Assembly (NCBI GenBank): GCA_021234155.1
Contig: JAJEKV010000003.1
Span: 20,134,386 to 20,198,385, forward strand
Length of the DNA: 64,000 nt
Source: Isoetes taiwanensis
Taxonomy: Eukaryota > Streptophyta > Lycopodiopsida > Isoetales > Isoetaceae
Direction: 5' to 3'
The translations under genes and the position numbers were made by a program. Shown here piece after piece: positions 32,661-45,600 of this stretch. Positions within the stretch are counted from its first letter, which is position 1. Every line of letters begins with the position of its first letter. A model generated the notes under the pieces. That model had not been told where the DNA came from. It searched no databases and was given only the letters and a program-made list of their open reading frames with translations.

Positions 32661-34040
32661 CTCTAAAATTCGATTATCAATTTTATGGACCAGCCTATTG
32701 ACTCTGAGGCATCTATGGATCACTTGCCACCACAACCCGCCACTTTTTGGGATGAAGCAACTTATCCCATACCCATGTCCAAACACTTTTCCACTAGGGA
32801 TGAGGGACCTGAAGATGCCATCTATTATATGGAGGTAAGATTTCAGAATGCAGAAGAAATTTATACACAGAAGAAGCAAAGCGCCCTAACTTAATACCCT
32901 GATGGCAATCCCATACAGTTACTTCAATTTGTGGACCAGAATCCTGTGGCAACAATGCAGCAATACGAGTCCAAATTACTCTATCCCATCTATACAAAAA
33001 GAATTTTGTTCTAAATGCTTCCTATGACATGAGATGTCCAGCCTTATACCAAGCTGCAATAGTGCTTATACCAGCTACGATCTATCGTTGTTATGTCTTT
33101 GGATGAACAACACCACCTAGAGGCATATTCTCAAGGGTGTCCTGTGAAGGAATCCACCAACATGGAGTATACAACTGAAGACATGCCTCGGGATTGAAAT
33201 AAAAAAGAGACCTGACAGTGCCCCAAGCAGCAAGCAACCCCTTTAGAAAGGGAGAAGCATTAGGATACGGATGTATATGATAAAGCAACGCCCAAGGAAG
33301 GAGAGGCTTAATGGTGGCCTTATGAAATGGAAGACAATGTTGGATCGACAGCATGAGCAACCTCAGGTTAGGAGAATCGTCCTTACCAATGAGAATCCTC
33401 CAAATAGACTTCGATATCATCACCTTACTTTGGAGGTGAAAATCCAACATTCAAAGACCACCAGCTGCCTTAGATTTAATGCACTTCTCCCAAGCTACCT
33501 TGACCACAACTCCTACTTCATTTCCACCCCAAATAAAATTTCTGACGATATGCACAATCTCCTCCATCTTACAGTGAGGAGCTAATAGAGCAGATGCCAT
33601 GTAGAGATGAGTATTACCGAGAACACACTTAGCCACAGTGATCCTTCCGGGCATGGATAGTTTAGCTATATTCCACCAAAATAAGTGCTTTTGCAACCCT
33701 GTAATAATTTCATCCCAAGCATCTGAAGTAGAGACGTGAATTCTGACAGAGATACTAAGCAACTTTGTGGTATTACCATGCAGAAGAATCTTTCATGGAT
33801 AGTCCAGAATACATGGAGGGATGGGACTGTCCAATGTCCACAAAGCAGTACACTTTTTCCAACCCACAAGAACTCCCGATGCTAAGGAGAATGTGTCTAA
33901 CAATAGCTTAGCATTATGAAGATTCTGAACTTCAGCAATTAGGAACAAAAAAGTGTCATCAGCATATTGATTACATACCTCTTGAAAACCATCGTCCATT
34001 GGCAGACCTTGAATGGTGCCATCTTGGGTAGCGCTGCCAC
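32660..34040 (-). mobile_element. LINE fragment, family 1 (minus strand)
   Basis: Reading the minus strand from 34,040 down: QYADDTFLFLIAEVQNLHNA with the RT active site YADD, LLLDTFSLASGVLVGWKKC, LSMPGRITVAKCVLGNTHLY, VRNFIWGGNEVGVVVKVAW, GGLGMLDFHLQSKVMISK, then VIHRCLRVNRLVHKIDNR near 32,660. It lacks the endonuclease, the first half of RT and the poly(A) end. Frameshifts near 33,790, 33,450 and 32,990 show decay. Confidence 0.88.
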
Positions 34041-34640
34041 ATTTTGGCAGCATAGAAGAGCAATGCACACAATTTGCACATCTTTGTCTAACTTTAGTCT
34101 AAAAGTATGTGTGCAAGAACTAGAAGTTTGAAGACTCTCATCTTTGAAGGTCACAAGTTGACACCTTTGTTGAAGAACCAAGGGAAGGACATTTATTAGA
34201 TATCATGGAAGTATAGCAAGGAGGATAAGTTTCAAGCATGTGTAGATGAGTTTGAAGTTTGGAAGATCCCTCAAGTTTAAAGTTTGGAAGACCCCTCAAG
34301 ATTATTTGGTATGTGGCTAGTTCCAGATTATTTTAGCATGAGTTCTATTTCCCAAGGCTTCTTACACGACCCTACTATCTCGATCCCTTCCATAAACACT
34401 ATATATGCTTCATAACTCATATTTTCATGCCTCACCATCATTTTCTTGGGTCCAAGTTGGCAAGGAGTCTTTTTTCTAGTCAAAACACACCATGCATGCA
34501 TCACACACCCATCATTAATTCAACGCCCTTGAAAAAGGCAAAAAATCCACCAAATTTGGCTATTTCCATGGTTCTAAGATCATCGTCTCTCCCTAAAAGC
34601 TAAGCTAGAAAGAGGAAGTGCACATCTTCTTCAAACAAGT
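34041..34640. other. Non-coding flank of the full-length LINE
   Basis: Contains an imperfect local repeat (AGTTTGGAAGA-CCCTCAAG, twice at about 34,255-34,300). No gene is seen. Confidence 0.5.
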
Positions 34641-34799
34641 GAAAAACGCCATGTAGTGACCGTCGTGCACAGAATCGGTCGTAACTTTCTTCTCGGGTGC
34701 GTTGGAAAGCTGATTTTGAGAGCTTTTCGACGGTGTGCTGCATCAGGTACTTCTTTGCTACTTGTCCTGCCGGATTTGCTGTTTTACATCTCGGCCATT

Positions 34800-36224
34800 A
34801 TGGCGTTGCGAGCTTCTTCTTCCAAAGTGGCTCTGCAGTCTTCAATTTCCTCCCTGCCAGTGCCAGGTGAGTCTGTAGCGATGCACAATAATCCTTTGGC
34901 TCGTCCTGAGGGTCCTGCGTCTGAAGGAGGGGACTCTAGATTCTCTACAGAGGATTTCCCTCAGTTGCCTCCACGAGGTCATGTTTCTGTTATTTCTGCA
35001 CCTGTGGTTTCTATTGCGGGTCAAATTGCATCTTCTGGTAATGCTTCCACTCCCCCTGTTTCTTCACCTTCAGCCGCTCCACTTGCCTTACCTTGGAGAG
35101 CAGTTGCCACTGCCAACAGCAACACATGAGAGCGATTTGGTGAGTGGATTAAGAAAGACATGCCTTCAGCTGCTTCTTCTACTCGAGTCTCTGCTGCTAT
35201 TGATATGATGGTTCAGAATAACAAGAAGGATATTGGTAGTTTGCTTGGCGAGCTTCAGGCAAAGGAGAGTCAACTTGAGTTTGAATTGCCTCATGTGGAT
35301 GTCTTCTATCAAACAGAGGTGTGCAAAGATACTTTAATGGCATCTGGCTACAATGTTGTGCAGATTGATCATGATTTGCATAAGAGATGTATCAGTAACT
35401 TGATGTCATTTGGTATGGTGGGCCATTATACCGGTGCGTATCTGGATATTAGGAATCTTGGTTACTGGTTGACAGGCCATCTCCGCAGGATTGGTCTTCC
35501 TGCTTATCGCACCTTGAAAATGCTTGGGAAAAATTTCTTTCTGGTTATGTTTGATGATGCTGCTGTTGCTGATCAATTGGTAGCTCGTGGTGTTGATCCT
35601 ATGTACGTGTTATACCAACCTTATTCTCCTGGCTTCTCACCGGGTATGTGTAATGCTTTAAAGATGCCTTGTTGGTTTTCTATTGTAAATCTTCCACCTG
35701 ATCTACTTGTGCCGGACTTCCTTGTGAGTGTTGCTAATGGTTTGGGTACTCACTTGGCTCACTCTATAGTTGATGGTGCTAAGATTTGTGTTTCTCTGCC
35801 GTGTGGTCGAGCTCTGCCTAGTTCAGTTATCATCAATAGTGGGCCTATGTTCCTCAAATTTGATTTGCAACTACTGAATGGTCCGCAACTTGCTGATTTG
35901 TTTCCCCAACTTGAGCTCTTTGCAAATTTTCGTGCTAAGCGGGAACGCCCTGCCAATGTTCCGATTTCTTCTTCGCCTCTCCCTTCTGCTTCCCCCAGAG
36001 TTGTGCCTCCTCAGTCCACGTCCTCTAAAGATGCAATTGACAAGGATGTTGATATGCCCTCCGCCTCTAGTATGCAGTCTGTGCCAGTTTTTAGTGCTGA
36101 TGCTAGAGCTAAATTGCAAATGATTCAAGAGCAGCAGGAACGGCGTGAAAGAGCTACAGATGGCTGGACAAAAGTTAATTTAAAGAAGGCTGCCCGTAAT
36201 AAATTTGCTCAGTCTGCCTCTTAG
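34800..36224 (+). CDS. LINE ORF1 (gag-like), with one in-frame TGA
   Basis: Starts at ATG 34,800 (MALRASSS). A TGA at 35,127-35,129 follows 109 codons, and the same frame continues from 35,130 to 36,224. The second part shows CISNLMSFGMVGHYTG, YWLTGHLRRIGLPAYRTLK, FFLVMFDDAAVADQL and MPCWFSIVNLPPDLLVPDFL. These fit the DUF4283 RNA-binding region of plant LINE ORF1, followed by a low-complexity serine/proline tail and a basic end. It would bind element RNA. The single stop may be a mutation or a readthrough site. Confidence 0.75.
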
Positions 36225-36508
36225 GCGGCACATCCTAGTGGAGATAGGCATGGTAGTGCACCTGAGGTACTCCGTGGAGGGCCAGAGCAGGGATGTGGCT
36301 CTCCCTTATCACAATCTGCACCTGACATGGAGAGGGTGGAGCAGAGCGGAGGCTCCCCTCTGCCAATTGTTCCACGACACAAAGGAAGGGTGGAACAGAG
36401 AGAAGGCTCCCCCTTGCCACTTACTCGCACACGATGGGCAGAACTCTCTGATGCAGTTAATCCTCCTGGGGCCACTGAGATGGATGTGGAGGACCCTCAA
36501 TTGCCCAC

Positions 36509-39500
36509 ATGAATATTCTTTCTTGGAATGTTAGCGGAGTGGCTTCTTCCCCAAGCAAAAGGAGTAGATTGCTATCTATCTAAGTTCCCCATGGATATAT
36601 GTTGTTTTCAGGAGCACAAGTGCTGTAAAGGCGAGGTGCAAAAGCTGGCCAACATTTTGGGGTGTGATTATAATGTGCTTGTGGCGGCTGCTGATTCTGC
36701 TAAAGCAGGCATTCTTACTGCATGGAAGCCCTCTTTGAATGTCACTTTCACTCAAGTGGACAGGTTTGGTCGTTGGATAATTGTTAAGTGGAAAGGGGGG
36801 CAAGAATGTGGTTTAGTGAATGTTTATGCTCACAATTATCCGCGTCAAAGGGGAGCTTTGTGGGCCTCTCTTCGTAGCAAAGTTCTCAGGCTAGGCAATA
36901 ATGTGGCATGGTTGCTCATTGAGATTTCAATATGGTTGAAATTGAGGCAGACAGGTGTGGCAGGGGGTCACATGTGGTTCAAGGATTTGAGCGGGAGCAA
37001 TGGCAACGCCTGCTGCATGATTGTGGCCTTGTGGAGATCGAGGGTGATCAATCCTTCACATGGTGCAATGGATGGACAGGCAATGGTAGAGCCTACGCCC
37101 GACATGATCGTGGCTATTATAATGCAGTAGCTGCTGATTTTCTTCAGTTGCAGAGAACTAATCTGTTGGATAGTGCAGTCTCAGATCATAATCCACAATG
37201 GTTCTCTACCGGACAACCTCTACGGGCTAAGAGCTACAAAACTTATTTCAAGCTCAATACTAAACATCTGAAGGATAGTGAGTTCATTGCGGGTTGTCGG
37301 AATGCATGGTCTCATGAATTCTCTCGTGAGTGGTGGCATGACCGGTATTGTTTCTTTGCTCGTGGTCATTAAATCCTTTGCAAAGCAAGTGGGGTCATGC
37401 AATGTGTGGTTTGGACTAGAGGCTTAATTAACCGGGTTGTATCGGGAGTTACTGAGAGATGTCGCGGCTTTTGCCCCTTCTTCCGGTATTAGAGAGAAAG
37501 AAATCTTGACAGAGATTAAAGCCATTGAGACGACTCATGTGAATCAAGCTAGGATAAAGGTTGGACTAGAATGGTTTAGATCCGGGTGATAGATGCTCTC
37601 ACTTCTTTTTCGGCCGCGCTAAGAGAAGGCATATGATGGCATCTATTAACTCCCTTATTTTGCCTCGATGGTTCAGAGTGTTCGATCCTGGTTCAATTGA
37701 AGCAAAGATCTTCGACCACCACTTTTTTCTCATTTTTTTCCGTGCATCACCGCCCTTCGGGAGGATATGCAATCTGCAGTCTTGTCGAAGGTCCACCCCA
37801 TTGTGTCAGCACCTAGAGTCAGAGATCACCATCAATGACTTACATTCGCCAGCCTTCTCTTTTAAAGAAAGACAAGTGCCCTGGCCTGGATGGTTTCCCA
37901 GTGGAATTTTTTCAGGAATATTGGGATTGGTTGGGTTGCGATCTTTACAATGCTTTCTGTGAGTTTCGTAGGTTCAGAAGTTTGGATAAGATCATTAATA
38001 CTGGCTGTATTTCTCTTATTCCCAAGTGTAAAAAGAGTCAAGACAATATCGACCGGCGCCTCTATCACATTATTGTCTTTAGTGTATAAAATATTTGTGA
38101 AGGCCCTGCAGGACAAAGTGTGTGATGTCTTGGTCAGATCAATCTCTCCTACTCAACTGGATTCTTGCCAAGGAGGAGCATTTTAGACAATGTTGCTGCT
38201 GCTTATGAGGGTATGTATTGGGCCAGATTGAAAGGTCAACGTATAGTCTATCTTAAGTTAGATTTTGCCAAAGCATATGACAGTGTAGATTGGGAATTTT
38301 TGGAAAAAAGCCTCTTAACATTGGGCTTTGGTCAGCAGTTCACCAGTGATGTTATGAAGCTCCATATCTCGGCACGATCATCGTGGTTGTTTCGTGGGGA
38401 ACCCTCCATCGCTTTTTCGGTTGGGTGAGGTGTTCGCCAAGGTTGCCCATTAGCTCCACTTTTTTTGTTCACAATAGTAGCCGAGGTCCCTCATTGACTA
38501 TTTGCTAAGGCCATGCGGGATGGGATAGTGCAGGGGGTTGAGTATGGAGGATGGTTCGGAGGAAATTTGTAACCGTTATGCCGATGACACGTTCCTCTTT
38601 CTTGTTGGTCGACTGCACAATCTTGAATGCAAAGCTTCTTCTTGATACTTTCTCTTTAGCATCTGGAGTTCTTGTTGGTTGGCCAAAGTGTTCTGCATTA
38701 TGGACGCTTGATGGGGTTGTGCCTTCTTGTGTTGCGGATTTTCCTTGGAAGGTGCTTCCTCATGGGAAGGCTACTAAACTTCTTGGTATACCTGTGGATA
38801 TTCATATTTCTACCTCTGATGCTTGGGATATTATCATTGAAGGGTTACGTAAGCATTTGTTTTGGTGGAATACTGCTAAGCTCTCTCTGCCAGCGCGAAT
38901 AACTGTTGCTAAGTATGTTTTAAGTAATTTCCATGTCTATATGGCCTCTGCCCTCCTGGCTTCTCAGTCAAAATTTCAGGTGATTGTTACGATTGTCCGT
39001 AACTTTATTTGGGGTGGGACTGAGGAGCATGCTGTGGTCAAGGTTGCATGGTCCAAATGCATCAAGCCAAAATTTGCAGGTGGTTTGGGTATGACAGACT
39101 TCCATTTGCAGAGTAAGATTCTAATTTCTAAATTCATTTGGAGGATCCTTAAGGATATGGTTGACTCACCTGGAGTGCGGTTGGTGAAGCAGTCACTTGC
39201 ACATTGTGTTCCTTTTGGGAAAGCTTCATTAAAACCGCTTCTTCCTTGGAGTCTCTTTTATCAGCTATGCCTCTCCTTTTTTGAAAGGCTTGCTGGAGTC
39301 ATGGGAGACAATACGGACCCTATTTCGGATTGATCTTGTTGCATGTCATCAGCTGAATGCCCCTTGTTGGTAGATACCTGTGGAAAACAATCTTCCACTT
39401 TGTGCCTCGGTTCATCCATTAACTCAACGACGCTGGAGGTTAGCAGGAATCTTGACAGTTGTGGCATGGTATGATTCTGGCCAGTTAGCGACATGGCAAA

Positions 39501-40232
39501 TCTTTCAAACAAAATTCTCATTGTCTCGATGGGACAGACCTATTTGGCAAAAGGTTGCTAGTACTCTGCCATTGGTTGCTCCAGAGGCTATTGAAGGGTG
39601 CATTTGGGTTTCCCACCAGAGTATTCATGAGCATAGGCTTGTGAATTCTATGTATAGGCTGCTTGTCAATAGTGATATCCTTCCGCCATCCACTAGGTGG
39701 TCCCTTCAGCTTTCACCTCCTAATTGGAGACGTATGTGGACTTGGGCTTGGGATAAACTACTCCATCCTAAGGTGGCTGTGCTTTGGTGGCAGATTCTTC
39801 ACAGATGTCCTCGTGTGAACGTGCTTGTCCCGATTTGATCCTCGAGTGTCGACTCGCCCGCCTTAATGCAAGCAAAGGGACGAGATCATTGAGCATTGTT
39901 TCTTTTTATGTGTTCATCTCCAGCCTGTTTGGTCTTGGCTGCTTTCTCTTTTTCATGTGACATTGACAAGTCAGCAAGTGCTTCTGGCTGTCTATCCGGA
40001 TACTTGGAATAAGTTGCGGAGCCAAGCATTTCATTTAGCATCAGGATGGTTGTTATGGTCCATCTGGAAGCGCAGAAGACTGTCTATCTTTCAGGGTTTG
40101 GATATTCCTCCTGCAGTTGTCCTCCAGGACGCTCAAGCTAGAATTGTTAAGGCTTACCATTGCTCTTCGCTTGCTCCTGCCAAGCGACAGTTGATATTTG
40201 AGTCCTATTTGAGTGTGTTGTCTTATGCATAG
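36509..40232 (+). pseudogene. LINE ORF2: endonuclease and reverse transcriptase
   Basis: Opens with MNILSWNVSGVASS at 36,509, the usual AP-endonuclease start, then changes frame within about 25 codons. Endonuclease landmarks QEHKC, DRFGRWIIVKWK, GLVNVYAHNY and SDHNPQW follow. RT landmarks are KKDKCPGLDGFPVEFFQEYW, FRSLDKIINTGCISLIPK, VYLKLDFAKAYDSVDWEFLE, RQGCPLAPL, then YADDTFLFLVG in another frame. The thumb and C-terminal region (38,551-39,333) and the WWQILHRCPRVNV tail are well kept. Multiple indels make it inactive. Confidence 0.9.
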
Positions 40233-40369
40233 GCTGGTGGTTCTACTCAGTGGATCATGATTATCCTCTGAGACTTTATTCCCGCCTCTGCATTTGTATT
40301 TTGCTTTTTGGCTTGGAGTTTCAATAAAGTTTGTCGTCCTTCAAAAAAAAAAATCTTCTTCAAACAAGT

Positions 40370-41880
40370 ATTGAGAGGTAAAATATCCAAGTTATTGCAT
40401 AAACGATCTATTGTTATATACGCTAAAAATCTAACCTATTCTATCTATTCTATATGCACTAGTTGGCAAATTGTCACATCATCCTCAACATGCCAACATA
40501 CCAAGAACATCCATGTCATCATACACGTGAAACTTATAATTTTCATAAATTTTGACCTAAATGAAGTCATTTTGATACTTTAGGTGACATGTCATCATCA
40601 CATGGTGCCACATCATTCCCAAAGTGCTTCCACATCATCATACACATGTCATCCACATCATCACCACCTCACAAAAGGTTTTGACTAGAAAAAAGTCGAA
40701 AGCCACCTCACTTGACACATCATCACTTCATAATGCCATGTCAATACCCATTTGCCAAATCATCCAACCAACTTGCCACATCATCAAATTTCATTTCCAT
40801 TTTATCCAGAAAAACAAATGCTCTTTTTTGCAAAAAGATTCTCCCATCTTGTAGAGCATCAAGAAGGATTTCTTGTGAAAAAAAGACCCCATATTGACCT
40901 TCATTTTTCACTTCTTGGGATTCGTGCCAAATTTGGAAGAAAAACAAAATTCCTATCTACGCCCCCTTGGCCTAGTCACTCCCCCATCCAATCTCCCCCC
41001 GCCACATGGTACACCCGGCATGTGGGGCGACAACGAACTGAATCCCACGTGGGCATAGCACACATGAATTAATAATAAGTTTTTTAAGCCTTATGTACCC
41101 GAGCCTCCTTTCAAAATGCCTGTGGGATATTTCGTAAAAAACCTGAAGAACCATAAAAATAGGTGTATGCCAAGATCCGGATTTATAGCACGATTCAATA
41201 GCCTAATCATAGCTAAAACACCCTGAATCTATCATGAGCCAAGAAACCCAGAATTAAACTAAAAGACAAGATTGGACGCCGAATTTGCCAAGAATGGGCT
41301 GGAAACAGAGGATTATAAAAGGGGAATTTTGTTACAGAGCAAAATGAGAACTTTGGGCGCAAGAATTGATCAGGATATCTCTGATAGAGACCGGATTGAC
41401 CGACTGATGCTTGAATCTGCCTTCCTTGCTTCATAAATCCATGGATTATTTGAGGCAAATTGCTTGATTTCTACTGTATGACTTTTTGATCCTATGCCCA
41501 AGACATCAGAGCTTGGGAATGATTTGATTGACTGTATACTATTCATATGAATGAAAATCCGACCCTTGACACAAAAAATTTCATTCAATCTGCATTCAAC
41601 ATTGTAAAATGAGGCATAGTGAAGAGGTAAAGGTGATATTTGAATAAGTGAAACACAAGTCTAGCATATCTTGGATAAATTGCATTTCATATTAAACAAA
41701 TTTCATAAGGAACTTTTAGCCCCAAATTTGACTTTTAGCCCCAAATTTCCTGATTGTCAGAGCAACTTTTTGGATTAGAATCATGTCAAAATTCGAGTCT
41801 GTTTGCCCTGGAGGTTCTAAGCCATTGAGGTTGAAGGTTTGCCAGGAACATCATTAAAGAGAAAGATCAACCCAAGACGT
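40370..41880. other. Spacer, no gene; CAT-rich low complexity at 40,470-40,790
   Basis: 40,470-40,790 is a loose tandem of ACATCATC, CATGTCATC and TGCCACATC words. The remainder shows no supported coding region. TTTTAGCCCCAAATTT is duplicated at about 41,707-41,748. Confidence 0.6.
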
Positions 41881-42590
41881 CTTTCATCACATCATGGGAA
41901 ACTTTTGCAATGAGAAGGATGCCCTTTGGACTTATGAATGCATCAGCAACATTCCAAAGAGCAATGGACACCATTTTCAAGGATATGCCTCCCTCATCAT
42001 TTCGAATTTTCTTAGATGACTTGTGTTTGAGTACTTCTAGTAAAAATCATTTTGCTTATCTCACTAAGTTGTTTGCTATGTGTAGAAAGGAAGGTGTGAG
42101 CCTAAATCCAAAAAAGCGTGTCTTGTTGTGCTCAAAAGGGGATTTGTTAGGACATGGGGTCTCCACCAAAGGCATCCAAGTTGATACAAGCAAGATAGAA
42201 GCCTTGAAGAAACTTGCTCCCCCAAGAACACTCAAGCAAGTCAAGAGCTTCCTAGGTATGACCAGTTTTCTGAGAATGTAAGTTCCTCACTTCTCACATA
42301 CTATTAGTCCCATCTCCAACCTGACAAAGGTGGGAAAGTTTACAAAGAATGAGAGCAAACACATGCTTATGGATTGGAATGAAACTGGTCAAGAATCCTT
42401 TGATAAAGTATAGATGCCATATGCCTATTACTTTGCTGAAACCTCCAGAATTTGAGAAGCCTTTCCAGGCCTACATTAGTGTCACAAAGAAAGCCATAGG
42501 TTTGGCATTGCTACAAGATGATAGGATTGTCTCTTTTGCAAGTAAAATGTGGTCTGAAACTGAGCTTAGGTACCCCAGAACATAGCACAT
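41880..42590 (+). mobile_element. Ty3/Gypsy pol fragment
   Basis: The main segment (41,910-42,281) is the RT region RRMPFGLMNASATFQRAMD, FRIFLDDLCLS (active site LDD in place of YVDD), GVSLNPKK and LLGHGVSTKGIQVD, then LKQVKSFLGMTSFLR. Broken pieces to about 42,585 include KPFQAYISVTKKAIGLALLQ and ELRYPRT, the start of RNase H. No LTRs are found nearby; it is an old fragment. Confidence 0.85.
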
Positions 42591-42599
42591 AAATAAACT

Positions 42600-43540
42600 A
42601 AAAACTTTGTCTTGCCGCAGAGAAGTGTCTCTTTTCACAATTTGACAATGTGTGAATTGCAAAAAGGAAACATTGGTCGAAATTGTTTCAATGTCAATCA
42701 TTCCACCTCTCAAACTTCTAAATAACCTTGACAATACTAACAACACTTGGTCCCAAGCTATTTCAAAATCTTTCATTAGTGAATCAGTATACCCTTATGG
42801 TATTTGATGGAGAATGAACTCGGTAAATGAAAAACTATAGCTGCTCGAGTAGTAGCAGCAATTGCAATTTTTGACATTTGATACCCCTATTGATTGATCC
42901 AATTAAGGATCTTTTTATCAGCTCAATAGGAGAACATGCAATATAAGGTAAATAGCCATGGAGCAGAAATCCAGTACTCAGTAGGCGTTGCATTATCATT
43001 ATAACAACTGATAGAAATTTGTTATTAAGCATGCATTGCATTATGAAATGTTAGACATTTATAATGGGTGCAAGCCCATAGTTTTGGAACTAAAAAAATG
43101 TTCGCAGCGGCCTTCGTCGTCGCGATAATTTTTTTGTAAAATGCAAATATAAAAAGATAGACCAAAAAACAATACTACCTGGACAAAAGGTGAATGGTAA
43201 AAATAGGCACTTACTATAAGGATTTACTAGGAACTTAACTCATATACTTTTGGAAGCTTAGTTCATATACTTTTCTATTAGTCTATTGCCATGTTACTTT
43301 TATTAGTTTAAAAAACTATTGCTTGCTTGCAATTGTATGTCAAGTAAATCCAGTGGACATTATTTTTATCGGCATACTAAAATGTCATATTATGACTTCG
43401 AGAGATTCTAGCGTGGACGTTTCATTTTTATATTAATGTAGCTCATGGCTTCAAGCACATAGTACCATAAATGCAAAGATAATTTAAATTGGTCACATGA
43501 TTGAGAAAGAATTGTATGCTAGGGAGGTCTATTGGACATT
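42600..43540. other. Spacer upstream of the GDSL gene
   Basis: AT-rich, no supported gene. Confidence 0.5.
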
Positions 43541-43543
43541 AAA

Positions 43544-43553
43544 TTTATATATA
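43544..43553 (+). promoter_or_regulatory. TATA box of the GDSL gene
   Basis: TTTATATATA lies 44-53 bases upstream of the ATG at 43,597, implying a short 5' UTR. Confidence 0.5.
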
Positions 43554-43596
43554 CATTGGCATATGAATATGAAGACCCTGAGATGATAGCTCTTCC

Positions 43597-45016
43597 ATGG
43601 CTTTCAAGACTATTATCATAATCTTGGTTTTGCATTGCCTCTCCATTTTGCATGTAAAAGCTTGGAGCAGGGTGCCCGCTCTTTTTATTTTTGGAGCTTC
43701 TTTTCTAGATCCAGGAAATGACAACAATCTTAACTCAACCACTGCCAAAGCGAATCACCTACCTTATGGTTCAACATTTCCAGGCAAAGTAGCTACTGGC
43801 CGATTTACAGACGGATTTTTGGTAGCTGATTATCTCTGTAAGTAATATTTTTCTTTTACCAAGACTTATAATCATGCAGATCTGACCTTTAGGTACATTT
43901 CAGCTTTATATCTCAAGCTTCCTCTCATTCCACCATTTCGATCCTCCAATCCTAATTTTATACACGGAGCTAATTTTGCACAAGCCGGTTGTGGAATATA
44001 CAACACCACTGGCGCCATTTATGTAAGAAATAAATTTGGTCTATTTCATATTGTAGTTTCCATTCTGATAACTAACTGTATTGAAATGTAAAAGGCGTTG
44101 TATCCAAATCCAGATTACCCTGCACCCTTGAGTGTGCAGGTTGATAACTTTGTAAAAGTGAAGCAGAATTTGACTGCCCAAAATGGCTCTAAATCAGCTT
44201 CTAAACTTATATCGAATGCTATATTTTTAATGGGGATCGGAGACAATGACATAACCAACAATTATTTTGGAACGGCAAACGAGAAGATTTATACAATTTT
44301 TGAGTATACAGACTTATTGGTCTCAATATATGCATCTCAAATTCAAGTAAGACATTGTATGAGAAATATATTAGATTTCTTATAAAGTTTTTTATGATTG
44401 AGTGCTGGTGACAGATATTATATAAGGAGGGTGCCCGCAAATATGTTATCATTTCAACACGTCCTCTTGGATGTGATCCTAGATTTTTGGTTTTGAGGAA
44501 TATAAGCAAACCTGGGCAGTGTGTCGATAGTGTAAATGAAGCACTGCAGCTATTCAACACAAAGCTTGAAACTGTTCTCTACACCCTCAGGCTAACATTG
44601 CAAGGCTCTAACATTCTCTATGCAGATGCTTACAACCTTATGTATGACATCATTCAAAGACCACATGCATATGGTACGATCCATCTCCCTCATTGTCAAA
44701 CAACAAAGAATCTTTCTTTCCTTAACCCTTGCATCTTTTTGCTTTAGGATTTGAAGTTGCAAACGTAAGTTGCTGCAATTTCATTGGTGCAAATGCAAAC
44801 AACAAAAACTTGTCTTGCCCTCGTAATGCCAACACTTGTCCTAACCCAATGTCCTATGTCTTCTGGGATGGTTTCCATACTACGAGTCATGTGTATGAAA
44901 TTCTTGCATCACATTTCTGGAGGGGTTCAAAGAAATATATTTATCCTACAAGCATAAGGGCATTAGTACATGAAGATCTTGGACACATGACTCCGAAAAT
45001 GAGCTACTACATTTAA
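43597..45016 (+). CDS. GDSL esterase/lipase, five exons
   Basis: Exons 43,597-43,837, 43,904-44,022, 44,095-44,346, 44,415-44,673 and 44,748-45,016 have GT/AG borders and matching phases and give 379 residues, normal for plant GDSL esterases. An N-terminal hydrophobic stretch (MAFKTIIIILVLHCLSI) is a secretion signal, so the enzyme should act in the wall or apoplast. Block I reads ALFIFGASFLDPGND: the catalytic serine is kept, but the usual aspartate before it is alanine. Block II is NFAQAGCGI, block III is GIGDNDI, and the C-terminal catalytic pair is in FWDGFHTTSHVYEI (D-x-x-H). Substrates are unknown; members hydrolyse lipid or cutin-like esters. The five-exon structure matches the typical plant family. 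Exon 2 could use another acceptor, but this one keeps the frame. Confidence 0.9.
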
Positions 45017-45600
45017 CTAGTATCAAATACTGAAAAAACCATGGTATACATGGTTTTTTATGCATGCATTTATTTGATGGTAGAAAACCACATGTCATAA
45101 TAGTTTTTTCAATATGACAATGATTTGTGACATGGTTTTAATAAGATAAGATAAGATAAGAATTTTTAATGCTAATTGCTTATGAGGTACTGGTTTGTTT
45201 AAACTAGTTGTGGTTTGTGAGATTGTTTCATGCATTCGACATTGTTTTATAAAAACTAGTAATGGTCTATTAAAACATCTTAAATGCTGACATGGTTTAG
45301 AGGTTGTTTTTATTAGGCCTAATCAATGTATATGTCATAATAATGTTAGTTGATATGTAATTGTTGTTAAGACAATGAATTCATGGGATGGTTTTGGTGG
45401 ACTGAACACAAAAAAACATTAGTCCCACAAACTGACACTTGTGTCCAAGTGTCAGTTTGTGTTCCTAGTATCTTTATTGTCATCCCTAGTGTTAAAATAT
45501 CAATTTGATTTAGAAGGTGCCCAAAGTAAATCAAACTATCTCTTTGAGCTAAGATGCAAGTAAAGCAAAATTATGATTATGATTATGGTTTATACCTTAT
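45017..45600. other. 3' flank of the GDSL gene
   Basis: No gene seen. It contains an (ATAAG)n microsatellite at 45,141-45,161. Confidence 0.6.

Larger units (their letters stand above)
34641..40352 (+). mobile_element. Full-length LINE, family 1, with 17-bp target duplication
   Basis: Identical 17-bp flanks ATCTTCTTCAAACAAGT (34,624-34,640 and 40,353-40,369) define a complete 5.7-kb insertion ending in a short poly(A). It has a 160-bp 5' UTR, ORF1 with a gag-like DUF4283 region, ORF2 with endonuclease and reverse transcriptase, and a 3' UTR with AATAAA-like CAATAAAGTTTG close to the tail. ORF2 carries several frameshifts and stops, so it is no longer autonomous. Preserved flanks suggest it is the youngest LINE in the window. 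Confidence 0.93.

Noticed and set aside
31761..32666. 301-codon repetitive ORF
   Set aside because: It follows the minisatellite unit, and equally long frames exist on the opposite strand. No evidence of coding beyond lack of stops.
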